A stretch of DNA of 64,000 nt from Morella rubra. Its lineage: Eukaryota > Streptophyta > Magnoliopsida > Fagales > Myricaceae. The translations under genes were made by a program, and so were the position numbers. The stretch is from the NCBI GenBank assembly GCA_003952965.2, contig CM025855.1:30209845-30273844 (forward strand), given 5' to 3'. Positions 45,761 through 59,247 of this stretch are shown here, piece by piece. Under the pieces are notes generated by a model. It was not told the DNA's origin. It did no database searches and saw nothing but the letters and a program-made list of their open reading frames with translations. The first letter of the stretch is position 1. Every line of letters starts with the position of its first letter.

Positions 45761-48700
45761 GATGGAACTGGGTTCGAATTATGTAACTCAACAGATTAAT
45801 GGAGATAAATGAGAAAGGGATCATTATTAGTGTGAGATTTCTCTAATTTCCGCTTTCCTCTAATTTGTATGGTTAGTAGCTCACAGTGGATATTGTACCG
45901 GTATAGTTGCTTATAATTGGTGAAAGTTCTCCATTTATGTTCGGTTGTCTATTCAATTTTTTAGATTATTCAGTCTAGAAAAGGCATTATTTTCTCTCTT
46001 TCTTTATTTAAATTTTTTTTCCTGGAAAAAGTGGGGTTGGTCAGGGCGTCAGTCCCCTAGCAGATCTTCAAACGGGTCATGGAATTCTTGTTACTACCAA
46101 CAGCTAGAGATAGACTTGATTACAATCTAGGTTGGCTCTCTATACTGTGTGTGTTGTGAGAAGAGAGATAGAGAGGGTTTTGGGTCTGGCATGGGGCTTG
46201 AAGATTTTTTTTTTTATGTTAACAACTCCCGAATCTCGTTCTCGTTCATTCACCCCGGAGGTTCAAAGAACTCAATTACATGCTCTAAAGGACTAATCAG
46301 ACCATCTATAGAGGCAGAGACCAATGAGCACGGGTCAAACAGTCATAAAAACCTAATTGGGCCAAGAATTAAAATGATATGGGCGAAAAATTGAAAAAAA
46401 AAAAACAACAGAAATATAAAGCCGACGGTGGAGGTGGGTGGCAACATCAGACGGAGGATGAGCAAGGGCGATCCAAGGGAAAAACATTGTCCGCGTGCGT
46501 CATCTAGTGGGCGTGGGCTCCCACACGCGATGAGACAACTCCTCATTGGGGTTGATCGGACCCTCAGGAAGCGCAGAGGCCAGTCGGGAGGTGCATGTGC
46601 CATAAAAGAGATCACCAAAGTGCAAATCTACAAAGTGTGGGCGCGCATGAAACCTCACGCGTTGGCTGGTCAGCTCCGGGATGGAGCAGAGACGAGTGCC
46701 AGTTTATGCTGAGCACTTCTATGTTGGCTGTCCGTTGGAGTTCTTCATAGTCGTTGAGATATACACTTCAACTTCGTCAGAGAAAGCCCCCAAAAAGTCA
46801 CCGGTATGGGTTTTATTCTTAGTTAGGGTTGCCGAAAAGTAGAATAGGGGAAGGGAGGGAGGCGGGAGGGGAGAGAGCTCCTCCCACCGCCAGAAATGGT
46901 GGGGAAGGAAATGGACAATAGGAGAGGGGGAGAGAGCAAGAGAGAAAACGAAAGCCCAACACTATTTTTCACTTGGAGATATTTTTTAAGGCAGGTTAGT
47001 TTGACGAAAATTTTAGAATTTAAATTTAATTTTTTAAATTTATAATTTTAATATTACTCCTATATGTATACCAATACAACTCAATATTATTTTTTTTACA
47101 AATATCAATACAACTCAACAACTTCTACACGTATGTCAATAAAACTCCAACATCATCTAAATATTCACATTATACTTAAAATTTTTAAAATTTTATCAAA
47201 ACGAATATTTCTTTAGTTAGACACACAAATACTTAATTATATTGTCAAATAAGAGGTTTGATTATTTTTTATCTGTGCAAGCAAATAATTATTGTTTCAT
47301 ATATAGTCCCAAAAGCATGTTTATCTTTGGTAATGTCTAGCTCCAAGACTTTCCATTGAGTGATCTTCATTGGATATTGTTTGTTCATGTGACCCGGAGG
47401 ATTCCATGCACTTTTCCTTTCCTTTTTCTGCATTAAATTTTTTCCCCCTGTATTTCTGATTCCTTTGCTTTTGTCTTTTCAGGAAGAGGTTGGATTTTAA
47501 ATTGTGGGTATCATGGATAAGCCATGAGAGGATGAGAAATAAGGAAGAAGATGGAGAGGAGAGGTGGGTAACCTATCCTTTCCATACAATGAAAGCAAGA
47601 TACACTAAATAAAAAAGTGTGAAGAAAGTAACAACTCTCCGTAGTACCTTCCTTTCCACCAACGTCTAAATCTTGACACCTTAGAAAGATGAACGCATCT
47701 TGGTCCTGCATTTATTTTCATCCAAGCGATGAACCTAAATTAAGCCGATTCTGCAAAACCCTAGACTTTCTGGGATTAATTTGTCCCATGCGCGAAACCT
47801 TCAACAGGTTTCATTCACTCCCCTTCTTTTACTTGCAAACACAGACCCTCTACTTGGGCTGGGTATTTCCTTTTGCCATTAGCTCAAACCACTAAGGTAA
47901 ATTAGCTTTAATGATATGCGTAGTTGTTGAAGAGACTCTGAAGTTTCAACTTGACATGCAACATGCAAGTCTGGAAAATTGAAATACCCAGAAATCAAGT
48001 AATAAAATATCCAAAAAGTGGATCTAAAAGAGGACATGGTACTGTTGATCACTAAGCGGTTGAAGAAGTTATATATAGTCGTAGGTAATTAAAGATCTCA
48101 TCATGATAATTATATTACTTTAAGAACAGATAGGTTAGACACTGCCAAGTAATCAACATCGGAGAATCAGGACACAAACCGACATTCAGACACCTAATTG
48201 ATTCCATTCCAGTCACAAAAGGACGTTCCAAACAGCCCAGAAGAATCGAAAGCTCAGGAGGAGGATCAGACAATGTTGTGGAAACTTTCAGGAAAGAAAA
48301 AAGAGGCAGAACCATTTTGTTTTTTTCCCTGGATACGTACTTAGAAGATTAAAAATTGATGGTTGTTTAGAAGTTTCTCTAGATAATTATTCAGAGACCA
48401 AATCAGTTTAGAAACACAAGTACTTGTCACCTGTTGCTTTCTCCAATTAATAGGTAGCCTTTACAATCAATCGAATTGTCTGAATTTAATTGGTTGTTAC
48501 TATTAGAGGGCTAAAACAGAAAATAAGTACTCGTTCGAAGTGATACACTGAAAATTGTCTCAGCAAATTGGAGATGAATCGGTTGCTTTTGACTAGATTT
48601 TGGCTCAATCAGTACCAACCTACACATATAGAGTACTACTGTGTTCGTGGGCACCAACATATGTTGGAAATTAACAGGTTAGAAGACGAAAGAAGAGGAA

Positions 48701-49553
48701 ATTGTAGGCAAGAAGAAGATAAAGGAAGGAAGTGACTACAAAGAATCTCCCAAAGAAGAAAGAGATAAATTCCATGCTGAAAAAGCAATCTAAAGACATC
48801 GGTGTCCAAGAGAAAAGACGGACACAGTGTGATAGCTACTTTGAAACAAAGATCCCGAAAACCAATGGCCCTTCCATAAGCAAAAGGGGGTACTTTTCAA
48901 CCCTACACCTTTTTCAAAGGAGTTTGGTAGAGACAATGGAAGCTTCTACTAGATATTTTTCCTATCTTCTTCTTCATCTAATAAAAAAAAATTTGGTCGT
49001 TTGTTCATTTGACCTTTTTTTTTTTTTTAAATATTGTTGTTTTTCAAGTTCTTGCTTCCCTCTGTATCAGTGGAGAGTGAAGCAATAATTGGTCCAGCAA
49101 CCTTAATTTTTAATAGGTTCAACTTCCACCAACATCACATGCATGATCCTTATGGTGGGTCCTCCTAGGTGTCCCTACATTACCCAAAGGACCTTAGAGG
49201 TTGGGATATCCCATATGCACTTTTAAAAAAGAAGGGTGGAAACTGGAAAAGGCTTTGGGATCTGAATTATGTTTTTTATATTTGGTTTGGTGGTGAGAAT
49301 GCTTCTATCCAAAACTTCGACATAAGATACTCTGTAATGCAGGGGTTTGGGAGTATATACAGTAGCTTGCAAGGATGATTCAGAGAACTACCTCGCATCC
49401 AAAGCTCCTTTTTTCCCTCTTGAATATTCAACAAAAGTTAATAGAGCTATCAGAAGAGACGGATACCGAAGACATCCGTACATGTTTAAAGAACACAGTT
49501 ACACAGGTAGTACTAGAATCTTACAAGACGATGAACCATGTGTCTAAGATATT
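45761..49553. other. Gene-poor spacer after MYB, part 1
   Basis: The MYB 3' flank is followed by mixed unique and AT-rich sequence. A purine-rich segment lies at 46800-46950. At about 46990-47215 an AT-rich block has diverged inverted ends (GTTTGACGAAAATTTTA against the reverse complement GTTTTGATAAAATTTTA) and may be a small MITE. Open frames such as 47689-47895, 48115-48315 and 48732-49088 have no start context, domain or exon structure that I can support. Confidence 0.4.
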
Positions 49554-49729
49554 GTTCGGTAAAAAAAAATTTGTAGATTTTTTTGAATATTCATAATACA
49601 AAAAATTCTACAACTAAACATTATTTTTAACACCACATAAAAATAACTACAATACACATACAAATAAAATTAATATTATCTAAAAATTTTTAAAATATAA
49701 AAAATTTTTAAAATTCACTATAACCGAAC
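49554..49729. mobile_element. Possible MITE with GTTCGGT ends
   Basis: A 176-bp AT-rich block begins with GTTCGGTAAAA and ends with ACCGAAC, the inverted 7-mer. The inner parts are A/T-rich and only loosely complementary. No clear target duplication is visible. It could be chance symmetry in AT-rich sequence. Confidence 0.3.
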
Positions 49730-52700
49730 GTTTTATAAGATTGCTACATATATCTGATTCTGTTCATGGGGGCCAATATAAGTTAAAAAAATTGGATTAA
49801 CAGTCCTCTGCACTACCGCCATATATAATTTGTCGAAAACTAATATATCTCAGGAGTCAGGATGATTGAAAAGTACATAAAACTTCACCTGAATGTTTTG
49901 CACGTATAATATAAGATCCTTGGAAGAGCAAGATAGATATTAGATATCATGATAAAATAAGAAAAGGAAACGGACTGGTTATACATGTATTCTGGGTGAG
50001 TTTAAGATGGTGTGGCTTCCAAAATGTGGGTGTACTTCTCAGAACGCCCGCAGAACCAAAGTTATGATGATCTCTCTCTCTTTCTACCATACTCTCTAGA
50101 TAACTAATTTAGGTCCCCCCGTATTTAATGACCCTGATGCCATTTAGGAATAGGATATGGTGGACGGAATTGAAAAGTAATATGTGAGAAGAAGGAAGGG
50201 ACATCTTTGACAGCAGACCTCTGTGTATGTGTTCATGTCTCTATCCTACACGCTACCAACTCCGCTCTTTTTGGGTGGTAGTTGGCAGACTTCCGACGTA
50301 GGCTCATGTGCTTGGTTGCGGCGGTGGGTCCCTCACCTGTCACTCTCCGGCGGCCATTGGGACCCTCCAAGCTAAATTATACAATTCTATTTTCTCTCTC
50401 TCTCTCCCCTGTTTATCCCGTTGCCCACTCTGTCTTACCCCCTTCTCTCACTTGTTGCTCTGCTTTAGATTTTCCTTGAAGAAATTGTTGATTATAATCA
50501 GTAAAAAGAAAGTTTTCCCATTTTAGTATTCCTTTGTGAGATAGTTCTTGCTAATATGGCCTGAGTTTTGGGTCCTACCAATGGGATAAAGTTCATATTG
50601 GAACGGACAACCTTTTAATTTTCTGTCTTTTTCTTTATATAATTATTTTCTCCCAGTTTTTTTTGTTTTTTGTCTTCGGCACAATGTTGAAGAAGAAGAG
50701 AATTCGCAATTGATGATTCAATCCTAAAACAAACAAGCAAATGGCATCACTCGCCTACACTTGTAGGACCTGATGATACTTGATGGTTATAAATGGTTGT
50801 ACATAATGCTCAGGAAAAAAATTAGGTGCGCATATTAAATGAAGGGAGTGATTTTATCTTCGATATCGCCCTGAGCCAACGTTGGCATGTTCGATTCGAA
50901 GTTGGACGGTAATTTTTGGCTCTCTAACAACGTTAATGTCCAGCTCGAAGGATCCCTCATCTTTCCGACGGACTCCGATATCAACATAAGTGACATCCCA
51001 GCAAAATATGGCAGTATTTTGAAGTGAAAAAATGATCTGTTTTTGCATGAAACAACATTGTTTTGTAGGACAATAATTTTTCTTTCCTTTTTCATAGTGA
51101 AACTGCCTTGTTTTACACTAATATATCTTTCCGACTCTTTAACCTTCGTTCGCTGGTCTTTTATTACCTCTGAGCCACAGGGCCGACTCTGATCCGATTT
51201 TTTGAGTTGGCGCGGCTCAGAGGTGTCAGTCAACGATGGCAGCGAAGGAGCCAGGAGAGGCACTCTTGCACCACTTCCAACACTAGTCAGAGCGAAGGCG
51301 GCCACCTCTAATTAGATGGGGCTAGCCGTAACTTAGTACTAGGGAAGTAGAACCTAACTTATATTTCCTAGAACATGAAACTACTGGGTAGTATGTTTCA
51401 AGCTTCAAAGTCCCATGTTTTGACGTCGGTTCCGTTTCCAAATTTTGGATGAACATTCTTGTCGGCACTCCACAACTATAGGGAACAGAACAGTTACAGA
51501 CATGCTTGTTTCAGAATTCCGGGAAACATAGGCAAACAATTCCTTGTATTGAGCAAACCGCAATAACAATTGCTTTGGTAGAGCAATTATGGAACTTTCA
51601 GTTTTAACTGCAATTTCCATGACATGATCAGTGCGAGAACTTTTTCGAAATTCTTTTTCCTTCTAGTAATAATTTAGTCTTGAGTAGAAGCAATTTTGAG
51701 ACCCCACTCTTCTAGAACACAGCAGTTCAACAGTGATGATAATATTGGTATAGGGAGGGGGGAGAGAGGCATATGTGCGCAGTGTATGCACAGGGCGCAA
51801 GATAGTGGAAGTTCAGCTGGTAGGAAAAGTAAACAAGGTTTGGTGAGGTAGTATAAAAGATAATCAATGAACGGAAGAATGGCAAAAAGAAACCTAATTA
51901 GCACGAGATGGGGCAGAGAATTAGGAAAGGATATCCTGGATGTGTGGCTGGGCATCTATTCCTGTTGTTAGGTGGAGGTTTCTAATTGGGTGATGGTGAT
52001 GTTGATGGACCCCAAAGTCCTACCCTCCACATGGGTCAACTCTCTGTCTCTTTCGCTCTGCTTAACCAGATCCCACTCTTTATTCTCCTTAATGTTGATT
52101 ACTAGCTAGGCCGCACTCCTCTCACTAACTCAAAACCCTTCTATCCTTTAATCCCTCTACCTGCCCAACATCTTCCCCCATTATACATATACACGATACT
52201 CACTTTGAAGTAGTGAGAGAAAGAGAATAAAAAGTTCTTAATTCTACTGCAAATAAAAAAGGAACGATAAGTTTGGTTGTATGGAAGATGAGCATTTACT
52301 TACCCAAAAGAAGAAGAAGAAGAAGATGAGCATTTAATGTGTTTGCTCGTAGATTCCAAAGTTGCCAAACGCTTACACAGATCAATGCAAATCTACGCTA
52401 ATGGTGGTCTACTAATGTCAGCCATCTCATTTTGGTTTAAACTTTGGTTAATAGAGCTATCTCTTAGTGAAAAACCCACTTAATTTTTTTTCACAGGGTC
52501 GTCCGATGATTCATAGCTTCTAGAAAGTAGACACTACTATATCAGAGACATAAAAATCAAGTCCAAAAGCCACTGCAATTGGCTAAGATGGAACACAATC
52601 TTTGCCGGTATCCTTTTCAACAAAAGTCCGCATGCTTATCATGGTGCACCAGACTTTGTATGCCACACCAGTACTGTGCGCCACAATCGATTTCAAAAGG

Positions 52701-54452
52701 AAACACAGGGGTTCCTATATAGCAGTAGACATTATAAGATCGAGATTTAAGCAGCACATGAAGCCCACTAGTTGTGTATGAAGATTCTCAGAAGAGACCA
52801 AATTCACGTTTTTAATTATCATCATTGACATCAAGATTTCGACAGGATTAGCTGCGTGGTTTGCAACAACATGATCTCACAAGCATACAGCTCTCAAAAA
52901 AATGATTGACGTACGAACCTAATTAAGAAAAATGTCCAAATTAAGGATTGGTTCTTTTCCTGTTTCAAGTTTGATTAAGCATGCAGTCGTACTCGATCGG
53001 GTAAGATGTGATTTGGGGAAGCTTTCAAAGTCTTCCTCTCTTTATGTCTATCTCGAGTATTTCAGAAAGTCAAAACAATCTCAAGGTTTCCCATGTGAAA
53101 AAGAGCACAAATGCTATTAGACAGCGGTTGGAAGCCCAGGTGCTTGTGCTATTTCCAAACCTTCCGGTCAGAGTTCTTTGAACTTTCAGCTAAATTTCGA
53201 CGAATACCCTTCAGAAAATCCGCCGATTTCTTATTCCTTTTTCATGCGCCCCACAATCTTGGCCTGAATATTTTGTTTGACATTTAGCACCTTGTTGTCT
53301 TGGAAGCACTAATAAAGTTTTCTACGAACTGACATGACCTCAACTAACTGTTTTGAGTAATGTGGGTAAATCGCGGGCAGACTGATGAATGTGTCTTTAG
53401 AAAGATGGGTTAGGTAATACATGACTATGACATCGAACCTACCGGTGTCACGTTGTCGCTTGTGGCAATCTTTTAGTACATTTATGATTTAGCAAATCCT
53501 CAGTATGCTGACTAGTTTGTGTCTTTCCTTCTCAATTCTCATAGCACAACAGTTTGGAGATGATGTTCAAAAAGGGTGACTGGCAAAAAGAGAAATCACG
53601 GACGAATAATGACCATATATTTTCAAATGAACAGGCCGCATGACGAGATAGAAAGAAAGAAACAACATGAAGCACGAAACGCGCCGAAAGAGGAGTAAGA
53701 TAAGGCCCAATAAGTGAACCCTGCCAAACTAGATACCTTTCCTGTACAGCCGATCTATTTGATAAGATAGTGTTATTTGGGGCGTCACTGCTTGGATTTA
53801 GATGTCAAACTGAATGTTGGTAAACCTCTAATCTCAGTGAAGGCTAACCACAACATTTCCAGAATTACTCTTTTCACTTGCCCAGTACAAACCTCATGGC
53901 GACTCCATCCACCCTTCGTTGTTGGGGGGGGGGGGGGGGCAGGCAGCCAATGATGTGGACTCAGAACGACGTTGAGTGACAAATTTACAGGACAAGAACT
54001 TAAAACTGTATTAATGGCATAAGAAGGTTCCCCAGTCTTCAGACAGAACACAAGCATTATCCATTGCATAGCCATTTTGTATTTATCTAATGTTCAGACC
54101 CGATGACAGATGTGCATGCTAGCCCATGGTAGTTTCTACTATCAAATGTGAAAGTCAATAACAGATCGTCATCTACAATCTTAAGTACTCTTTACAAAGC
54201 TCAAACGTATCCAATACGAGTAACAGTGCAAATAACAAAAAGCAGCATCTCCTATGTACTGTTGAACAATTCCACGACGGAGACGGAGAATCCTCACCGG
54301 GGGGATTGTTGTATTAGAGACTTGGAGAAAAGAACTGTAGCCTGTCCTAATTGACCCTATAAATAGATGCTCCGGTCACAAGAGACAATGATGTATCATT
54401 GGCAAAAGATAACTCATAGAAAGTGAAGGTGAAATATGAGAAGGCAGCAGAA
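49730..54452. other. Gene-poor spacer after MYB, part 2
   Basis: No gene model could be built in this stretch. The longest frame is 50835-51305 on the minus strand (156 aa) and is discussed as a finding. A GA/AAG-rich patch at about 52303-52327 and a run of 16 G at 53924-53939 are the only simple repeats of note. A PAD1 3' untranslated region would lie just below 54453. Confidence 0.45.
53924..53939. repeat. Poly-G run (16 G)
   Basis: An uninterrupted run of 16 G is rare in AT-rich plant DNA. It is 0.5 kb beyond the PAD1 stop codon. It could form a G-quadruplex in DNA and is liable to length errors in sequencing. Confidence 0.9.
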
Positions 54453-56712
54453 CTAGGTCTCCTTTGCAGGGGCCTTCTTTGCAGCCTCTGCTGCTGTCTT
54501 CTCTGCATCAATATCAGCAACAATGGCGTCAATTTCAGCTTCCTCAAGTTGGCGTAGCCCATGCTCCTTTGTCATTACTGCAATTTCTATGTTCTTCCCT
54601 CCACTCTCAACAACCTAATTGATAATATAACCAAAAGGGAAAGAAACAACAATGAACACTCGTTTGGGTAGAAGAAGAAACAAATGAGATAAGTTACCAT
54701 TCAGCTCCATATGCAGAATCTATATTCTTCTATTCTTCTATCAAACACTAACCAAATGGGTTTGGCCACCACAAAACCAAAGGTTTACATCGCAGACATC
54801 TATTCAACCTTAGGATTAGGAAATGTTAACCATAACTAAGTATGTCTAATGTGCAAACTGCCCACTTGATCTCTAGAAGATTATAATATAGTCTTTGATA
54901 TTATTTTGACACCGGGTGTTTCAAGGCAGATTTACTAGCCTATGTGGACTAAAAAACAGAAAATTGTGATTCACATAGCTGAGAGCCAGATTGATTGCAG
55001 TGCCTTTTGATACCTCAGCACGATATACTATGTCTTTCTGAACCAACTAGTCATGATGAGAGGCACCAAAATCACAGGATAAACTATTATCAGTGTGCTG
55101 CTCAACAACCTTCTAGCAGGCAAACTAATGCAATTCAAAAGATAAACCGAAAAGTGCAACTTCCTCAGCTGTTTTGTTCAAACATTAAATGCCTGTTTAA
55201 TTTTGTCAAAAGCTTATATTTATCACGTGTCAAGAAACTCAAAATCAGTTTCACAATAATCTAAAAAGAACTGTGTATAGAGTTTCAAACTCGTTTTCAA
55301 TCATTTTTTTTTTCCAGTGAAGATATATCCACAGCCAAATTAAACTGAGCTAACGTGAAAAAGCCACGAAGGTTGCAGGATTCTGATTGAGAGCATGTCA
55401 TTTCAATCTACTGAATAATGAGCGTGTGATAAGCTACGTCCATTGAAAACATGTGGAACTGATCAAAACAGTTTTGTTCAGATCAGCTTAATAGAAACAA
55501 AAACAAAAAAATCCAGGATCCACTCAATGCACACCGACACACAGTCATACACGTGTGCACAAATCAAGATGGGAGTAACTTACTTCAAGCAGAGCACGAA
55601 TTGCCAACTTCACAGTTTCTTGTCCAGAAGTTTCTTTATAATTCTTTTCCAGAAACTCCCTCATGGAATTGGAGTTTCTCCCAGTCGCATTAGCTTTCCA
55701 TGCTTGAAATGTTCCTGATGGATCTGTCAGATAAAGAGATGGGACACCAGTGCATGGATCAAAACCTGCTATCAAAGTAGAAAGCCCAAATGGCCTTACA
55801 CCACCACTTTGTGTATACTTCTGCTGCAGACCAGCAATGTAACGCGTAATATATTCCACAGTCACAGGGTCCTCAACTGTCAGCCTATGGCTCTGACACT
55901 CAATACGTGCCCTGTTTATCAAAACACGGGCATCTGCTTTCAACCCAGCACAGGCCAATGCAACGTGATCATCCAATAATGCAATCTTCCTAACTGATCT
56001 GGTAACAGAAGACACCAAGAAAAATAGTCAACACAAAATGGCAAGTATGCTTGACAAGGGTAATGTAACAGGCGCAGATATTGGGTACCAACATGGAATG
56101 GAGGAACAAGATGGTGCAGTAGCATTTTGACTCGTTAAAGTACTGGTCAGGAACGGAGTCCAAAATCAGAAGAACAGCATTGCTTTTCTTTTAAATTACG
56201 ATGTCAATTGGCTCTTCACCTAACATAGACATCTACTTAAAAACTTTTAGTTAAACAGAACGAATTAAATCTTCTATTATATAAATCCACAATCCAAGAA
56301 ACGTGTTTGACAACAAAATGCGAAATATATCACAATCTCAAACGGCAATAAACCTGAAACCTATTGCATTACGTTAGCTGTCTAATCAAATCAGAACTCC
56401 GATTACTAAATAACCACGGAACGACCAATGGAGAGAAACTACAACCGAAATTACTCTTCAGACAGAAGCAAAAGCACAAAACCTTTTCTGAGGGAATTGT
56501 TTGCAGCAGTAGTATCTGTATTTACGAATGAATGAGTACCTGGAGTCCTGCAGTTTGGGGGTGGACTTCCTTTCGACGCCAAGAACGACTACGTCCGAGC
56601 CCCGGACTCCGACGGCGGCGTTTCCTTTGCGGACGGCTTCGAGGGCGTACTCCACCTGGAACAAATGCCCGTCGGGAGAGAATACAGTTATCGCACGGTC
56701 GTACCTTGCCAT
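54453..56712 (-). CDS. PAD1: 20S proteasome subunit alpha-4 (PAD1, alpha type-7)
   Basis: Three exons (56712-56540, 55998-55584, 54614-54453) join to 249 aa, close to the 250 of Arabidopsis PAD1. The alpha-type N-terminal signature is intact ([19 protein letters not shown] then VEYALEAV), followed by [25 protein letters not shown], the [17 protein letters not shown] region, [14 protein letters not shown] and a lysine/alanine-rich end [10 protein letters not shown]. Alpha subunits form the outer rings of the 20S core and gate the substrate channel; they carry no catalytic Thr. Exon 1 ends inside the codon for Arg58 after LQDS. The ATG is the family start. Confidence 0.95.
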
Positions 56713-58144
56713 CTTGTTCTTCTTCTCTCGGCTTTCTCTTCTCCGCTTCTGCTTCTGGTTTAGCTTTAGCTTTCTGCTTTTGTCTTTGCTGTTTACAATC
56801 TGGGAGAGAAGGGAGGAGGAGATTTGGGCAAATACGAATAATTTCTTTTGCGGCAAGGCACTGACCGACTTTTTGTTTTGTCTTTTTCCCGTTTGCAGAG
56901 TTCACTGGCAAAAACGACATCGGCTAGTCTTGCTGCTTGGGTAAGACGTTCTGTTTGTCTTTCGGGGCTCACTGGGTCACCCAATGGCAGTGAATTGGGT
57001 TGGGTCCAAGGACAGCCTAGGCCCAACGTTTTAGTCCTAACCCTTGAACAGCGGTCTATGTAGCCTCAATTTATGTGGACATAAACTTTTGCACATTATA
57101 TCTTATTGGTCATTTTTCTCTCTCATTTTTTGATTAGCCTGAACCAATTTATCAGATTAAAAATTTTCAACAAAAGCCAAACTAACTAAAGAGAGGCCGA
57201 ACTATATATTTGCCTAGTGGATATATTTAGGATGCCCAGCAAGAGAGAACTGGGCTTAGTTTTTTTTTTTTTTTTCTTTGATTTGGCCTATAAGAAGATA
57301 AGGTAAAGGAGTTAACTACCGAGAACATATATTTAAGTGACCCAAAACTCTGTCCATCACATATGAGTGAGTGGTAGGACCGTACGTCCGTGGTGCGTGG
57401 ACGTGACGGTCAGCCCTCGTGCAACAGCAAGTAGTTTACCTTCTGCTTTGTGCCTTTAAAGGAAAGTGGCTAATTACAGAGATGAGGCATCCAAATCTAT
57501 GGGCAGAGTGTTTTAGGCCTTGTATCTTTTCCCAATATCAATTATTCCCATCAGGAATTCGCCAATCTATATCTATAGTTATCATTATTATCGTGAAATT
57601 ATAATCGTTATTGATTTTTTACTTGAATCGTATCATATAATTAAAAATAATAATAAACACAACAGATAAATCACACACTATTTCAAATTACAACTCATAT
57701 AAAATTTGAGCATCATAAACTCTATAATGAAGTCTGTATGTTGTGTCTATTTTTTCTTGAGGTGTAATTAAAAAAAAAATTATGAAAAATCTTCATCCAC
57801 TATTGTGCCTCACCATAAAAGCACTAAGCAATATTATTTGGCGTTTTATGCATTCATAAGTTGACATGACCGTACACAGTAAGTCAACTATGAGTTTTGA
57901 ACCCAAAATACTGATTATAACATGAATGCTCTGTCTATTGATCGATGTGATTAATAATGGGGTTGGAATACATATTCAAGTAACTAAACTTAATTGGTTA
58001 CCAAACTTTTTAACGCGTATATGTTAGAAGACAATGCAATTAAAATGTATCACGTTAAATTGCATACCCAATAGATTAAGTATCATTTTTAGAGGGTTAC
58101 GTACTTACTTAAACTAATGTGTTTCTTATAGAGATGATTTGACT
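56713..58144. other. PAD1 promoter side and spacer
   Basis: The first 200 bp are the pyrimidine-rich leader of PAD1 on the minus strand. No convincing TATA box was found on that strand. Overlapping frames on both strands at 56458-57063 mirror exon 1 and its leader. From 57070 on the sequence is AT-rich with no gene. Confidence 0.45.
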
Positions 58145-59247
58145 CAGGGGTGGCTCCAACTATAGGCAGGGTAGGCGGTTGCCTAAAGCTCCAAATTAAG
58201 GAGGCTTCAATTAAAAATTTTATTTAATAGGTATATTTAAAAAAAATTTAATGATAAAGCCTCTAAAATTTAAAGTTAAAGTTATTTTATAGAATTTAGT
58301 TAATTAATTTTTATAAAGATGCCTAATAAATCTCCTTGATAAAAGGAACAATTAACTCTTGAGTTGTTTATAAAATCTCCTTTATTAGAGTATCATCAAT
58401 CCTATAAAAATCGCTTTGATTGAAGGAACCATTAACTCTTCACTAGTTTATAAAAGTCTCCTACATGAATTCTCTTAATTTAAAAAAGATATCAATTGCA
58501 AATTTTTTCAAATGAAATTTCATAATAATCAATGATCCTATATTTTCGTTAAGATTAGTTGAATTTGAGAAATCTATAAAATCATCACACCTAAAATTCA
58601 TTATTTTTTTTACACAACAATAATTATTCCTATATTTGTTTATTACACCGTCCCTAATCTATTTAACATATTTTTACCTTTATGCATTAATTAACAACTA
58701 AAAATCTATCTTAAAGGACTTAATCTATAAACCATTTCAAGTTATTGAGACAATATTTGGATTGCTTGTACAAAAACTACTTAAAAATCCACTCAACCAT
58801 CCTATTTTTTCTCCTCATTTATTGGTAAGTCTTCCCAACTCGTATATTTGGGATCAAGATCACTTGTCGTCACTAAAGTCTAGGTTCTATTATTCTAAAC
58901 TTTTTATTTTATGTTTTATTTGTTGTATTTATCATTATTTTTTTTTTTTTGATTTTTCTGGTTTTTTTTTTAATTTGAAAAAGTTGAATCTTTGGATGAG
59001 AATGACTGAAAAAAATATTGTCTTGTACTTGAAAATGTTTTAAAACATGAAGATCATGTTGATATTGGTGGTTTAGATTTGTCTTCAGAATTGAAACTGT
59101 TGAAAGAGATTTTAGAATAGACTTACTCTTCCAACATTGAAACATTGAGATTAAGATTAGACTATTTTTCTAAATGCCAAGATTGCTTATAGAATTACTT
59201 ATTGCACAATACCTTACAATGTTGCTATTAGGATAAAAACTTTTTAA
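58145..59247 (+). mobile_element. Truncated hAT element (CAGGGGTGGCTCC end)
   Basis: CAGGGGTGGCTCCAACTATA, then GGCAGGGTAGGCGGTTGCCT and AAAGCTCC, at 58145-58200 is a typical 5' end of a plant hAT group. A C-terminal transposase relic lies at 58974-59247. Neither the opposite end nor a target duplication was found, so the element is deleted internally and at its far end. Confidence 0.65.
58974..59247 (+). pseudogene. hAT transposase C-terminal relic
   Basis: In one frame FEKVESLDEND is followed, after a stop, by CLVLENVLKHEDHVDIGG and LDLSSELKLLKEILE. In another frame FLNAKIAYRITYCTIPYNVA follows, which corresponds to the FPNA-IAYRILLTIPVTVASAE part of the hATC dimerisation domain. The pieces are in the family order, with a stop and a frameshift, and the remainder of the protein is missing. 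It is non-functional. Confidence 0.65.

Noticed and set aside
16465..56712. UPL3 and PAD1 as a functional proteolysis cluster
   Set aside because: The two genes are 28 kb apart with unrelated genes between them; plant gene order rarely reflects pathway, so chance is the better reading.
56458..57063. Several overlapping 110-138-aa frames on both strands around the PAD1 start
   Set aside because: They are mirrors of PAD1 exon 1 and its leader; only the [10 protein letters not shown] frame fits a family.
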